A stretch of DNA of 64,000 nt, taken from the NCBI RefSeq assembly GCF_002797315.1, contig NZ_KZ454936.1, positions 3,171,645 through 3,235,644 of the forward strand, read 5' to 3'. The notes under the pieces were generated by a model. That model did no database searches. It was not told where the DNA came from and saw only the letters and a program-made list of their open reading frames with translations. This stretch comes from Bacillus sp. FJAT-44742 (GTDB lineage: Bacteria; Bacillota; Bacilli; Bacillales; Marinococcaceae). The translations under genes and the position numbers were made by a program. How positions within the stretch are numbered: the first letter of the stretch is position 1; the number at the start of each line of letters is the position of its first letter. Shown in pieces: positions 1 through 9,694 of the stretch.

Positions 1-1
1 C

Positions 2-1318
2 TTTGAAACCAACTTAAAAGCCCTGGAGCAGTATTCTTTTTCTAACGATACAATTGTCGTACGAGGAACCTCTGTGAGCAGCGACGGTGAAGACTATCCA
101 GATGCCGTGGCAGCAGCCAGCCTTTCGCACAAGCGTAATGCTCCCGTGGTGCTAAGCCACCACTCAAGCGCACGAAGTGACGTACAAAATTTTTTAAACG
201 GGAGAACTGGCACTCTTTTTGCCCTTGGAGGCCCTCACGCTCTGCCTGATTCAGTCCTTGGCAGCGGAGGATCATCTACTCCGGCTCCAGCTCCGAGTCC
301 TGAACCTGAATCTGAAGATGCGATTGCTGAAGCTACTGTAACTGCCAGCTCCTTAAATGTAAGAAGTACTCCAAGCGGTACAATTATTGGCTCTCTTCCT
401 AACGGAAGTCAGGTTTCTATTTATTCCTATGAAGGAAGCTGGGCTGAAATCCGCTATAACGGGCAAAAGGCTTATGTTTCTTCTAACTTCTTACATGTTC
501 AAACGACATCTCCAGGAGATTCAGGCTCTGAACCTTCTGATGGGATTGTGGCACATGCAAAAGTTGCCGCCTCTACGTTAAATGTAAGAAGAACACCTAA
601 TGGAAGCAGCCTGGGAAGTTTAAGAAACGGATCTTCCGTAGATATTTACTCATTTGACGGCGACTGGGCAGAAATTCGTTATGAAGGTCAAAAAGCCTTT
701 GTCCATTCCTTCTACTTGAACATTGACGGTAAAAACAACCTCCTGCGCGGCCATGTCATTGCTGTTGACCCGGGCCACGGAGGAAGTGACCCTGGAGCAG
801 TAGCAAACGGCCTACAAGAAAAAGAGCTTGTTCTTGATGTTGGCCTTCGTTTAGAGAAGCTGCTAAAAGACGCCGGTGCCACTGTGGTCATGACAAGAAA
901 TACGGATACCGCTGTATCCTTAAGCAACCGTTCTAGAATAGCAAATGATAGAAATGCTCATTCGTTTATCAGCATTCACGCCAATGCTGCCGGTTCTGCG
1001 GCTCACGGAACTGAAACCTACTGGAATCACCGCCATGAGCCTGCGCAGAGTAAAGAGCTTGCTGAAAAAGTGCAAAGCCGTATGATTTATCTTCTCCAGA
1101 CAAATGACAGAGGTGCGAAAGAAGATCGTTCCTTGTCCTTTATCAACACTGGTTTTGCCGTTCTTCTGAACTCTGAAATGCCTGCAGTTCTTGCAGAGCT
1201 TGGCTTTGTAACAAATGCCGCTGAAGCCAACCGAATGAAAACGAATCAGTTTAGAGATGATGCTGCGAATGCTCTTTATCAAGGAATCTTAGATTTCCAC
1301 CGTCAACCTAGAAACTAA
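2..1318 (+). CDS. CWB2-SH3b-SH3b N-acetylmuramoyl-L-alanine amidase (5' partial)
   Basis: Secreted cell-wall hydrolase that cuts the bond between MurNAc and L-alanine in peptidoglycan. The reading frame is open to the window edge, and the residues before the GTG at 74 (NDTIVVRGTS) are typical CWB2 sequence, so the real start lies upstream and the signal peptide is not visible. Order seen: end of a CWB2 repeat (LGGPHALPDS at about 210-260), a Pro-rich linker, two bacterial SH3 domains (SSLNVRSTPSG and STLNVRRTPNG) and an Amidase_3 domain. The zinc and catalytic residues are all there: His in DPGHGG, Glu in EKEL, His in SIHANA and Glu in AELGF. It is convergent with the next CWB2 gene. Amidase identity is firm; only the number of missing CWB2 repeats is unknown. 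Confidence 0.93.
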   Translation, partial: FETNLKALEQYSFSNDTIVVRGTSVSSDGEDYPDAVAAASLSHKRNAPVVLSHHSSARSDVQNFLNGRTGTLFALGGPHALPDSVLGSGGSSTPAPAPSPEPESEDAIAEATVTASSLNVRSTPSGTIIGSLPNGSQVSIYSYEGSWAEIRYNGQKAYVSSNFLHVQTTSPGDSGSEPSDGIVAHAKVAASTLNVRRTPNGSSLGSLRNGSSVDIYSFDGDWAEIRYEGQKAFVHSFYLNIDGKNNLLRGHVIAVDPGHGGSDPGAVANGLQEKELVLDVGLRLEKLLKDAGATVVMTRNTDTAVSLSNRSRIANDRNAHSFISIHANAAGSAAHGTETYWNHRHEPAQSKELAEKVQSRMIYLLQTNDRGAKEDRSLSFINTGFAVLLNSEMPAVLAELGFVTNAAEANRMKTNQFRDDAANALYQGILDFHRQPRN

Positions 1319-1333
1319 ACAGTCTCATAAAAG

Positions 1334-1377
1334 AAAAAGGTGCCGATTATCAAATAAAGATAATCGGCACCTTTTTT
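1334..1377 (+). terminator. Rho-independent terminator of the amidase gene
   Basis: A 12-bp stem (GGTGCCGATTAT with ATAATCGGCACC) is followed by T6, 20 bp after the amidase stop codon. A-rich sequence on the other side means it could also act on the minus strand. Confidence 0.85.
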
Positions 1378-1607
1378 GCTATTTTTTTTGGAGAAAATAG
1401 ATCATATTTATGAAAATAGGTCTTCATCCAAAAAGTCATCTGTAAAAACCACTTCCTATATCATCGCAGAGAGTTTCAGATTATCTTACATTAATAAGCG
1501 AAATCATTTACTTGAAGTCATAGGCTGATTCCACAGTCATCAAGTTGGTAAAAATCAGACGCCAGTGGGAAAAGCAAGCGCTGAAGATCCATGAAAAGAC
1601 ACCGACA

Positions 1608-3233
1608 TTATTGATTAGGACCGTGCACCTTCCCCTGCGGTCTCTTAATTAACCGGTCAAACCAATGGGGAACTGAGGAGTACCCCACTGAGTAACGTCC
1701 TTCTCTGGGTGATAAGTACATGTAAGCGTGAGCTGCATCTATGACTCGTTCCCTGTCGTAAACAGGAAGGTTAACCCCACTTACATTTTGGAACTGGTAA
1801 GAGGAAACGTGAAATTCAGCTTTCTCTATTTCCTTGTCGATATATAATTCATTGACTGCTATTCCTGCAGCTACATGGTCCCGGTGGGGATCATAATATG
1901 AAAAAGTCTTGTGATAGGCCCCAGGGTACCTTTCCTCATATTTCCTAACTACTTCCTTCACCTCATCCACTTGAAGCTGCCCATCCTTAAAGTCATAGAT
2001 TTCATAGTTGCTTTCAGGAAGCCCCAGTCTTTCCATCGCATCTATAAACTCCATCACTCTGGATTGTCCGAACTCTTGAGGAGTAAGGCTGGGATGATCC
2101 GCTAAGACTCTTTGGTAAGTCCCGGATGCCCTGCCTTGCGTTAACAGGATGATATGAACGTCACGGCCGTAGTACAAGTCATTCGCTATTCCCACGCCCA
2201 TGGTTAGTATTTCATCATCAGGATGAGGAGAATAGTAGATAACTGTGTCTCCACCCTGTTCTCTTGTTTGATAGGAAGGAAAGCTTTGTACATCGTTTAG
2301 TACACTTTCTGATAAGGCATTCGGCCCACCAAGGAAGGTAGTATGAACCTTAGGTGTTTCATGTAAGACCTTCCTGCTTGCCGACGGAAAGCTATCTTGT
2401 GCAGAGAGCAAGGTAACGCCCTTTTGTTTTGCTGCGGCCGCTGATCCTGTTAACGCGTCAGCAAAGTCTGTTCCCGTAGCAATGAATATATTTCCATTGT
2501 CCTGGTGAAATTCCTTAATGACTTCCGCCGCTGTTTCATACCGGTTACTTCCGCTGATACGGGTTCCTGAAAACTGTCTTCGTAGCTCTTCGGAGACAAC
2601 GGAAGGACCGCCTATCACGAAAACCTCTTCTGCTTTATTTAGTTTGTTTTCAGTGCCTTTGGTCACCCTTTTCCCGTTACGAGTGAGAAGGATGGGATAC
2701 CCTGCCTCTGCAGCAATCGGGGCAATGGATAGGGCATCTGGAAAGTTGCTGCCGTTTACAAGAATAGCTTTTTCATATTTTCCTAATCTATCAGCAATTG
2801 ATTCAGCTGTTTCCATCCTGTTTTCTCCGCTGATCCTCGTAACCGAAACCCCTGTACTATTTATTAATTCTTTTTCTATTTCATTTGAGACCGCCATGGG
2901 GCCTCCCAGGATGATAACTTCCTCTGCCTGCAGTCGCTGTATTTCCTTTTTTGTTTCTGGTGGTAACGAACTTTTTCTCGTCAGGAGGATCGGGGCTTGC
3001 TGTTTATAGGCAAGAGTAGCTCCTGCCAGGGCATCGGGGAAATTGCCACCTTGCGTAAGAACTACTTTCCGGCTAGTCTCCCAGTGTTCCTTGGATATTT
3101 CCACTGCTGTTTCAAAACGGTTGTCACCGTATATTCTATGGCTCTCTTTGCCCTCCGCTTCTAAAGAAAGGAATCCACCTATCCCAAGGATCATGCTGAT
3201 CATTACTACTAACATACTAAAACGATTTTTCAT
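1608..3233 (-). CDS. Secreted PIG-L/LmbE-type deacetylase with three CWB2 repeats
   Basis: Predicted wall-anchored zinc-dependent N-deacetylase. The N-terminus is a signal peptide (MKNRFSMLVVMISMILGIGG). Three CWB2 repeats follow at about residues 32-125, 128-222 and 223-325, each with the RxxGxNRxETA start and a GGPxAxS end. The C-terminal domain carries the PIG-L metal motif SPHPDDE near 338 and a second His motif DPHRDH near 440. Family members deacetylate GlcNAc-containing sugars; here the substrate could be a wall glycan or secondary polymer, which is inference. The stop codon of the upstream subtilase lies 4 bp before this ATG, so the two are probably cotranscribed. CWB2 repeats bind anionic secondary wall polymers in other Firmicutes. 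No clear terminator is visible downstream. Confidence 0.88.
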   Translation of the reverse strand: MKNRFSMLVVMISMILGIGGFLSLEAEGKESHRIYGDNRFETAVEISKEHWETSRKVVLTQGGNFPDALAGATLAYKQQAPILLTRKSSLPPETKKEIQRLQAEEVIILGGPMAVSNEIEKELINSTGVSVTRISGENRMETAESIADRLGKYEKAILVNGSNFPDALSIAPIAAEAGYPILLTRNGKRVTKGTENKLNKAEEVFVIGGPSVVSEELRRQFSGTRISGSNRYETAAEVIKEFHQDNGNIFIATGTDFADALTGSAAAAKQKGVTLLSAQDSFPSASRKVLHETPKVHTTFLGGPNALSESVLNDVQSFPSYQTREQGGDTVIYYSPHPDDEILTMGVGIANDLYYGRDVHIILLTQGRASGTYQRVLADHPSLTPQEFGQSRVMEFIDAMERLGLPESNYEIYDFKDGQLQVDEVKEVVRKYEERYPGAYHKTFSYYDPHRDHVAAGIAVNELYIDKEIEKAEFHVSSYQFQNVSGVNLPVYDRERVIDAAHAYMYLSPREGRYSVGYSSVPHWFDRLIKRPQGKVHGPNQ

Positions 3234-3237
3234 TTAT

Positions 3238-5346
3238 TTATCCTGCTTCCTTACTAATTGGATCCTGAGTGTGTTCTTTTGCAGGGAAGGGATTGCCCAT
3301 CAATCGATCCAGCTTCCATGCCTTTGATGGTGAAATCGCATTAGGTCCTCCCAGGATTTCATACTGCAATCCCGTGCCTGCTCTGCTTTTAATATACTGT
3401 TCCGTCTCCGGAGTAGCTCTTTCCTTTCTTACGAGGAGCATACTCTTGTTATGTTTGGCAGCATAGGCGGCCCCAGATAAGGCATCAGGGAAATTCTCTC
3501 CTGAAGCAAACAGCAGCTCTTTACTTGAACCTTTGAAGTAATCGTGTACTTTACTAGCTGTTTCATAACGGTTGCTTCCCGCAATTCTAACAGGATTTGG
3601 AAGGCTGCTGACCACCTCCTCAGAGATGGCGTTAGGACCTCCAATGACTATCGTTTCAGATGGGTTCAGCTCCGCTAAATAGGATTTCGTGCTTTCTGGA
3701 ATGGCATTTCTTCGCACTAGGAGAATCGGAATCCCCTCCTTACTTGCGTAAGGTGCTACTGATAACGCGTCTGGAAAGTTTTCACCAGAAGCAATAATAA
3801 CTTTATTCGTTTTCTTTCCTAACTTTTTATTAATGTGAACGGCTGTTTCAAAGCGATTGTCCCCGGCCAGCCGGTGTGTAGTATATCCTTTTCTTTGGAT
3901 AGCCGTTTCAACTGCTGGGGATATGGCATTTGGCCCTCCTAGGAGTACAACGTGATCAATGGCAAGTTCCTCAAGAACCCCCAAGGTTTCTTGGCTGACT
4001 CGATTTGACCTTGTCAGCAGCATCGGTGCGTTTAATTCATAGGCAGCCCTTGTACCTGTTAACGAGTCTGGGAATGAAGCATTGGTAGCTAAAATAGCAA
4101 AATTCCCTTCGCTCTCTTGAAAACTTCCTGTCTTCTCACTGCTCTTTTCCCAGCCTGCTTTGGCAATTTCTATAGAGGTTTGTATGGCATTGCTTCCGTA
4201 TATTCGATTTTTAGATTGTAAGTAAGAAAGTGATTGCTCCGCATCTATTAACGGGAACTTCTGGCTAAGACCAATGTCTTTTGCAGGAACCTCTATGATC
4301 TCTCTAAGCTGGCTCCCTTCTAAGGAAGGCTCTTGTGCCTTTAGCATAGCTGCGAGAGAGGTAACTTGAGGGGCAGCCATGCTGGTTCCGCTCATTTTCT
4401 TATAAGACCCGGGAAATCCGATATATGTACTCATGATTTCTGACCCTGGTGCGACTACCTTAATCTCTGCTCCGAAATTTGAAAAGGAAGATAAGGATGT
4501 ATTCCTTCCATTTAAAGAGCCTACTGCTAATACCTCAGGAAAGGCTGCAGGGAAGTCTACTTTATCCATGCCTTTATTCCCTGACGCGCCGACCATCAAA
4601 ATGCCTTGATCATTGGCATACTGGACGGCCTCATTTACATACCGAGAGTAGTTCTCAAAGCCCAGGCTCATATTAATCACGTCGGCTCCGTGATTCGCGG
4701 CATAAAATATTGCTTCAGCCAAATCAAACGTCGTTCCTTTTTCCCCCTCTAACACTTTCAAGGGAAGGAGATCGACCTTTCCTTTTGACAAAGAGGCAAT
4801 TCCCCTGTTGTTATTTGTGACTGCCCCGATGATTCCAGCCACATGAGTTCCATGACCATCTATGTCTTCCACACTTCCTTTGCTGTGTACGAAGTTTTTC
4901 CCTTTTATCACATTGGATCCAAGGTCTTCATGGGCTTGATATATTCCGCTGTCTAAGATCGCTGTGACTGCTTTTCCTGTTGGCTGATAGCTCTCCCAGG
5001 CACTGTAGGCGTTCATTAAGTTAAGGTCAACCGCCTGAGTGGACAGCAGCGGGTCATTAGGGGTAGAGAAACGAATGAGAGGCTGTTCTGCTTCCGCATA
5101 TACATTCTCTGCTTCTTTCGTTTCTAAAAATTCCTCTACTTCCTCTTCACTTACCTCAACAATATCGTATTGGTCATCTATTCTTTGTGTTTCTTCATTA
5201 CTATCCTTGGTAAATGGTGTGACAGTCTCATCAGCTTCCGGTTCTTTTTCCACAAGTATCTTTACCATGCCATCTTCCATGAAAGCATCGTCTAGTGGAA
5301 AAAGGCATAAAAAAAGCACACTAGCAGCTACTATTTTCTTTTTCAT
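3238..5346 (-). CDS. Subtilisin-family (S8) serine protease with three CWB2 repeats
   Basis: Wall-anchored extracellular protease. The signal peptide (MKKKIVAASVLFLCLF) is followed by an acidic pro-region to about residue 105, then an S8 domain with the catalytic triad: Asp in AILDSGI, His in GHGTHVAG and Ser in SGTSMAAP; the oxyanion Asn lies around GASGNKG. Three CWB2 repeats fill the C-terminal half from about 382 (RIYGSNAIQTS, HRLAGDNRFETA, RIAGSNRYETA). The start is set by AGAGGAG 7 bp before the ATG. It precedes the PIG-L gene by 4 bp, forming a two-gene unit. The target could be wall-associated proteins, or the protease may serve peptide nutrition; the sequence does not decide. Confidence 0.92.
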   Translation of the reverse strand: MKKKIVAASVLFLCLFPLDDAFMEDGMVKILVEKEPEADETVTPFTKDSNEETQRIDDQYDIVEVSEEEVEEFLETKEAENVYAEAEQPLIRFSTPNDPLLSTQAVDLNLMNAYSAWESYQPTGKAVTAILDSGIYQAHEDLGSNVIKGKNFVHSKGSVEDIDGHGTHVAGIIGAVTNNNRGIASLSKGKVDLLPLKVLEGEKGTTFDLAEAIFYAANHGADVINMSLGFENYSRYVNEAVQYANDQGILMVGASGNKGMDKVDFPAAFPEVLAVGSLNGRNTSLSSFSNFGAEIKVVAPGSEIMSTYIGFPGSYKKMSGTSMAAPQVTSLAAMLKAQEPSLEGSQLREIIEVPAKDIGLSQKFPLIDAEQSLSYLQSKNRIYGSNAIQTSIEIAKAGWEKSSEKTGSFQESEGNFAILATNASFPDSLTGTRAAYELNAPMLLTRSNRVSQETLGVLEELAIDHVVLLGGPNAISPAVETAIQRKGYTTHRLAGDNRFETAVHINKKLGKKTNKVIIASGENFPDALSVAPYASKEGIPILLVRRNAIPESTKSYLAELNPSETIVIGGPNAISEEVVSSLPNPVRIAGSNRYETASKVHDYFKGSSKELLFASGENFPDALSGAAYAAKHNKSMLLVRKERATPETEQYIKSRAGTGLQYEILGGPNAISPSKAWKLDRLMGNPFPAKEHTQDPISKEAG

Positions 5347-5552
5347 TTCTTCTCCTCTTTGCTGAAAATCTATTTTATTAACTACTTTCTACCTTTTATT
5401 TTAACATCTATTACCAACTAAGTGAGTCTTTTTTTACATCATTTTTGACAATTGCTAAAAACAATAAATACACCGGCTTACAAAGTAGTAGTACACCGGG
5501 ACATTGTTTTGCTAATTATCTATGAGCCTTTCAGTCTATTTCTATAGAAGAA

Positions 5553-5597
5553 AAAAGAACACGGTACATGCATTGCACGAACCGTATTCTTCTCCTA
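5553..5597 (-). terminator. Terminator of the polysaccharide operon
   Basis: On the minus strand AGAATACGGT pairs with ACCGTGTTCT and is followed by T6, directly after the acyltransferase stop codon at 5606. Confidence 0.75.
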
Positions 5598-5605
5598 CTA
5601 TATTA

Positions 5606-6712
5606 TTAACTTGCTTTTGGTTTCTGCAGCTCTTCTCTTTGAACTGGCGGAGTGTATTTTATTCTATTTACTTTACCCACGACATAAGATCCAAATGGAA
5701 GCTTGTTCATCATATATGCAATCACTATAGATCCTATAACTCCTACAAAAAATAATAGTAAGGTATACACCGCAAGGTTCATATCAACCGACTGATCAGT
5801 GAGCTTTCGTATCGCCCGCAGAATCATAAAGTGAATAAGATAAATACTGAATGAATAGTTACTGATTAGCACAGCCCATTTTGGAAAGGGCTTGATCTTC
5901 GTAAACACGTAATAAAGAAGGGCCATAACCACGCAAGTATATAACAGCAAATCCACTCTCTTGGAAGAGACGTCTGTAACGATGCCTGCTCTGTGGTTAA
6001 ACACTAAGAACATCAATAAACCGGCACCACCGGCGGTTACCCAGACAATATTCTTTTGAAGCCAGGCTTTCACTTGATCAAAATTTTTCCCTGCGTAATA
6101 GGCAGCTGTAAAATAAAATACCCAGCCTGGAAATGGAATGATCGAATGCCTCTCCCAAAACCTTTCCGATATTCCAGCGACAGGATCCATAAAATAAAAG
6201 ATTGAGAGATACGCTGCATTTACTAAAAAGGAGATTGATAGAATCATCAAAGGGTTTGCCTTATATAAATGCTTAGCAAATAATTTATGAAGAATATAAA
6301 ATTGAAAGATAATCAAGACAAAATAACCGTACCAGGAACCTAAAACAAGAATGTTCCAGACCTTATCCCAGTATCCGGCCAGTGATAATGATCCGCCTGC
6401 ATACCATATATCAAACAGTCCGTAAATGAGCCCTATGCTGATGTAGGGCAGAAGAATAAATTGAATCCTTTTAGCAAAGAAATTTTTTGGTACTTGTTTA
6501 GGGTAGGCGTATGCCAGCAGAAACTCAGAAATTAATATAAAAAGAGGTGTAGCAAACATCAATGCAACTTGAAATGTCTGCATCCAGCTTCTTAGCTCAC
6601 CACTAATCGCTACACTATTTATTGCCACAGTCACTGCATGTATAAACACGATGCTCAAACACGCAAACGCCCGGATGTAGTTAATCTCATTAACTACTTT
6701 TTTCTTGCTCAT
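5606..6712 (-). CDS. Acyltransferase 3 family membrane O-acyltransferase
   Basis: Predicted integral membrane enzyme that moves an acyl (often acetyl or succinyl) group onto an extracytoplasmic sugar. The 368-residue protein has about ten hydrophobic segments and the family's N-terminal motif with Arg and His (YIRAFACLSIVFIHA). AAGGAGG precedes the ATG by 7 bp. It is the last gene of the minus-strand polysaccharide cluster, 90 bp after the glycosyltransferase at 6803, so it most likely decorates the polymer made there. The acyl group and acceptor cannot be read from sequence. Confidence 0.85.
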   Translation of the reverse strand: MSKKKVVNEINYIRAFACLSIVFIHAVTVAINSVAISGELRSWMQTFQVALMFATPLFILISEFLLAYAYPKQVPKNFFAKRIQFILLPYISIGLIYGLFDIWYAGGSLSLAGYWDKVWNILVLGSWYGYFVLIIFQFYILHKLFAKHLYKANPLMILSISFLVNAAYLSIFYFMDPVAGISERFWERHSIIPFPGWVFYFTAAYYAGKNFDQVKAWLQKNIVWVTAGGAGLLMFLVFNHRAGIVTDVSSKRVDLLLYTCVVMALLYYVFTKIKPFPKWAVLISNYSFSIYLIHFMILRAIRKLTDQSVDMNLAVYTLLLFFVGVIGSIVIAYMMNKLPFGSYVVGKVNRIKYTPPVQREELQKPKAS

Positions 6713-6802
6713 AAAAAACCTCCTTGCTCCGCTTCCATAAGATATACCATCTTAAAGAATTTAGCAAGAAGGTTTCTGTTGTTAATTCTTACAAATTATG
6801 AA

Positions 6803-7558
6803 CTATCTTTTAAAAAGCTTGGATTTCAGTTTATCCATCCAGCTTACTTTCTTCTTCCCAAAAAACCACTCAAGAATTTCTTCTTTTTCAACTGTATCCT
6901 CAATTTCTTGTTTGTCATAAGCATTTTCAAAGCTTGTTGACGTATTGCTCTGGTGAATGATGACTAAGTATCTTCTATCGGTAATTTCCTCATGAGGAAG
7001 CTCTTGGACAGATAAATGGCCCTTAAGCTTAATTCTTTTACCTTCAAGGTACTCGTTTGCATCATAAATGATTGTATAAAATGGCGGTGACGGCAGATCA
7101 ATTGTAGCCAGCCTGTCTTGAGGAGCGTCATAAATATAGCCGACTTTATTAGTAATCACTACTGTATCGCTATTTGTAGGGTCATGCTGGTGCAAATACT
7201 CAATATGATCCTTATGATACATGTCATCAGAATCAATTCGTACCAAATAGAAATAGTCATGCCCTTCCACTTCTTTGTTTACAAGCGTGTTGAACGCTGA
7301 TTTCTTAACAAACTTTATGTTTTCAGGAAGTTCTTCATACTGGTTTAATGCATCCTGCACCAGTTCTTCTGACCTTTGATCGTACTGTACAAACGTAATA
7401 AAGTCCTGGTTGGTCTGGTTCTTTAAGCTCTTTAAAGTGAATGTCTGGAACACTTCCATCCGGTAATCAATCCACTCTTTTGTCAGCCTTTTCTCTTCCT
7501 TATCCTGTAATCCCCAGTTATTAAAAGCAATGGATACTAATATCTTCTTTTTTGGCAA
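6803..7558 (-). CDS. GT-A glycosyltransferase, putative rhamnosyltransferase type
   Basis: A 251-residue cytoplasmic glycosyltransferase resembling the family annotated as putative rhamnosyl transferase. The N-terminal IAFNNWG and FQTFTLKSLKNQ segments and the acidic RIDSDDMYHKDH motif near residue 110 fit a GT-A fold with a DxD-type nucleotide-sugar and metal site. The C-terminus is basic (KLKSKLFKR), as in proteins that sit at the membrane face. It lies between the acyltransferase and the large GT-B protein in one operon. The sugar added is unknown. Confidence 0.75.
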   Translation of the reverse strand: MPKKKILVSIAFNNWGLQDKEEKRLTKEWIDYRMEVFQTFTLKSLKNQTNQDFITFVQYDQRSEELVQDALNQYEELPENIKFVKKSAFNTLVNKEVEGHDYFYLVRIDSDDMYHKDHIEYLHQHDPTNSDTVVITNKVGYIYDAPQDRLATIDLPSPPFYTIIYDANEYLEGKRIKLKGHLSVQELPHEEITDRRYLVIIHQSNTSTSFENAYDKQEIEDTVEKEEILEWFFGKKKVSWMDKLKSKLFKR

Positions 7559-7607
7559 AAGAGAACCTCCTTACCTATGCTTTTTCTTCACTTTACCATC
7601 GTAAAAG

Positions 7608-9680
7608 CTAGCTTTCCACGATTTTTCTTGCAATTTGGTCTGCACCGTTAATTTGAACAAGCTTTTTCGTGCTTTCTCTCATTTGTTCATTAATCTCTGG
7701 GTCTAATGCACGGTCAATAGCCTCTTTGAAATCATCTTCACTCGGATCTCTTAATACGATCGCAGCTCCTGCGTCGCCTGCAATATTTGCTCTGGCCACC
7801 TGATCATCTGTTTTCGTATTCTCATTAGGCAGGAAGATAGACGGCACACCAAAGTACATAAGCTCATGGAACGTATTATACCCGGTAGCTGAAATAGCCA
7901 GGTCAAACGCTCCAAAATACATGGAGTTAGGATAATCCCTAATTGTCATGACTCTTTCCATATCTACAGCAATCCGTGTTCCAATAATAGATTCACCTAC
8001 GACTACATAGACATTTTCCCGGCTTGTCAATTCCCTCAGCAAAATAGAAATCGTGGAATTAATATCATTTATATTCCCGGCACCAAGCTGTACATAAACA
8101 AGCTTTGCATCTTCAGGAATATTCCACTTTTTCCGTACAATTTCTCTTCCGACAAGCTCTTCCTTATCCAAATAGATAACGGGTTCACTGTGGACCACTT
8201 TATCCTGTGTTTCCATGTTGCCGCTTGCTCCCGCTTCTCCTGGCACAAGAATTCGGTCAAAGTACTTTTCTTTCTCAGAAACAAGCTCAGCTGTGCCTTC
8301 CTTATGCTGACCTCGTTTTACCCAGTACTTTTTGATTCCTTCATCTTTTCTCATGGAGGATACTAAGCCGGCGTAGGGAAATGCCCCGTCAAACACAATC
8401 ATTTCTGGCTGATGCAGATCAATGACATCATTTAAATGATTGTGCAGCATTTGATTCCACTGCTTCGCAGTCATTTCTTTCGGGAAGAGCATCTTGGACG
8501 GCAAATGATATCCCAAAAAGCCTTCCTGAAGGATCAAGTGCATCGCCGAGCTTGTCGTGTGGAAAACGATCTCTTTATTGGGGTCCAGCTTCTTCACTCG
8601 TCTGGCAATGGCCAAGAGTCTCGTTAAGTGGCCAAGACCTGCTCCATTTGTTGGTACAAATACAATCGTCTCTTTTGTTTCGGAGATTGGCTGCACCTTT
8701 TCTTGCTTCTGCTGCTGGGAAGACGCATTTCGAGGAACGATCTCTCCGTTTTTTGTCTGCTTATAAATACGATACAACGTACGAGGCAAGCCAAGCATCT
8801 TCCTGGGAGATCGCATAGAATTAATAATGGCGTCGCCGATTCTGTACCTTGCTGATGCATTTTCTTTATGTACGGCAAGGACTTTATTAGATTTATCTAA
8901 TAAGTTCTTTAGTTTCTTTTGTTTTTGCTGTTCCTTTCCGATTTGGCGCTCAAGATGAGACACCATTCCTTCAAGTTCTTTCATTTGAAGACGATAGCTT
9001 ACCATCTTTTTCAACGTCTCGGCTTCAATAAAACGATCAACATTACTCTCAGATCCTTCAGCTTTATCTACATCCTGATATTTTTCTTTCACATGGGAAA
9101 GAATATCCTGAGTAACCCTTAGCCACTTGCCAGTCTCTGTTTCTTCAGGCTCTTCACTGACTTTTATGTATGGATTTACTTCGCTTGTGAAAAATACATA
9201 CTCATCTAGAATCTTTGTATCTATAATAGAAAGCTTCTGTTCCAAAGACAAATCTTTAAGTTCAGAGATTGTTGCCTCATCATCTTCTGTTAAGAAATCA
9301 TAGTAATAGACAAGCTTTGTCTGTTCCTTAAGAAAAGGAGAAATGAGAGTAAATAACCCGGCTAGGCTTTGTTGCCGGGTTATTTTGGAGTATACAATAA
9401 CATCAGTAAATGAGAGACTTTGATCGATTTCACTAAGGTCGTAGACGAATTGAACTTGTCCTTCGCTAATCGCCTGAACGGGAGGCTCTATTTCTTGATC
9501 TAGCAGGACAGTAGATGAGCAGCCCTTCTGTTCAAGCAAGGAAAGAAGATCAGGCAAAGGCTCTTGTGAGCCGATAATAAGCACTTGCTTGCCCGCTGCT
9601 TTATTTGCGGAATACTGGGTATATGTTCTCCAAAATTCCATTTCATTATAATAGTTGTTCAATTCATTATTCCCTGACAT
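7608..9680 (-). CDS. Large GT-B glycosyltransferase with N-terminal Rossmann-like and coiled-coil region
   Basis: 690 residues. The C-terminal half (from about 320) is a MurG-like GT-B enzyme: the glycine-rich NGAGLGHLTR opening contacts donor and acceptor, and the later SATGYNTFHELMYFGVPSI segment is typical of the UDP-sugar site. Residues 1-190 look like a small nucleotide-binding fold (KQVLIIGSQEPLPDLL) without recognisable catalytic residues, and 210-270 form a coiled coil rich in K, E and Q. That arrangement is unusual and may tether the enzyme to partners. It lies 15 bp downstream of the UDP-sugar dehydrogenase gene, so it may use the uronic-acid donor made there; this is inference. Confidence 0.75.
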   Translation of the reverse strand: MSGNNELNNYYNEMEFWRTYTQYSANKAAGKQVLIIGSQEPLPDLLSLLEQKGCSSTVLLDQEIEPPVQAISEGQVQFVYDLSEIDQSLSFTDVIVYSKITRQQSLAGLFTLISPFLKEQTKLVYYYDFLTEDDEATISELKDLSLEQKLSIIDTKILDEYVFFTSEVNPYIKVSEEPEETETGKWLRVTQDILSHVKEKYQDVDKAEGSESNVDRFIEAETLKKMVSYRLQMKELEGMVSHLERQIGKEQQKQKKLKNLLDKSNKVLAVHKENASARYRIGDAIINSMRSPRKMLGLPRTLYRIYKQTKNGEIVPRNASSQQQKQEKVQPISETKETIVFVPTNGAGLGHLTRLLAIARRVKKLDPNKEIVFHTTSSAMHLILQEGFLGYHLPSKMLFPKEMTAKQWNQMLHNHLNDVIDLHQPEMIVFDGAFPYAGLVSSMRKDEGIKKYWVKRGQHKEGTAELVSEKEKYFDRILVPGEAGASGNMETQDKVVHSEPVIYLDKEELVGREIVRKKWNIPEDAKLVYVQLGAGNINDINSTISILLRELTSRENVYVVVGESIIGTRIAVDMERVMTIRDYPNSMYFGAFDLAISATGYNTFHELMYFGVPSIFLPNENTKTDDQVARANIAGDAGAAIVLRDPSEDDFKEAIDRALDPEINEQMRESTKKLVQINGADQIARKIVES

Positions 9681-9694
9681 TGTTTAGACTCCTA

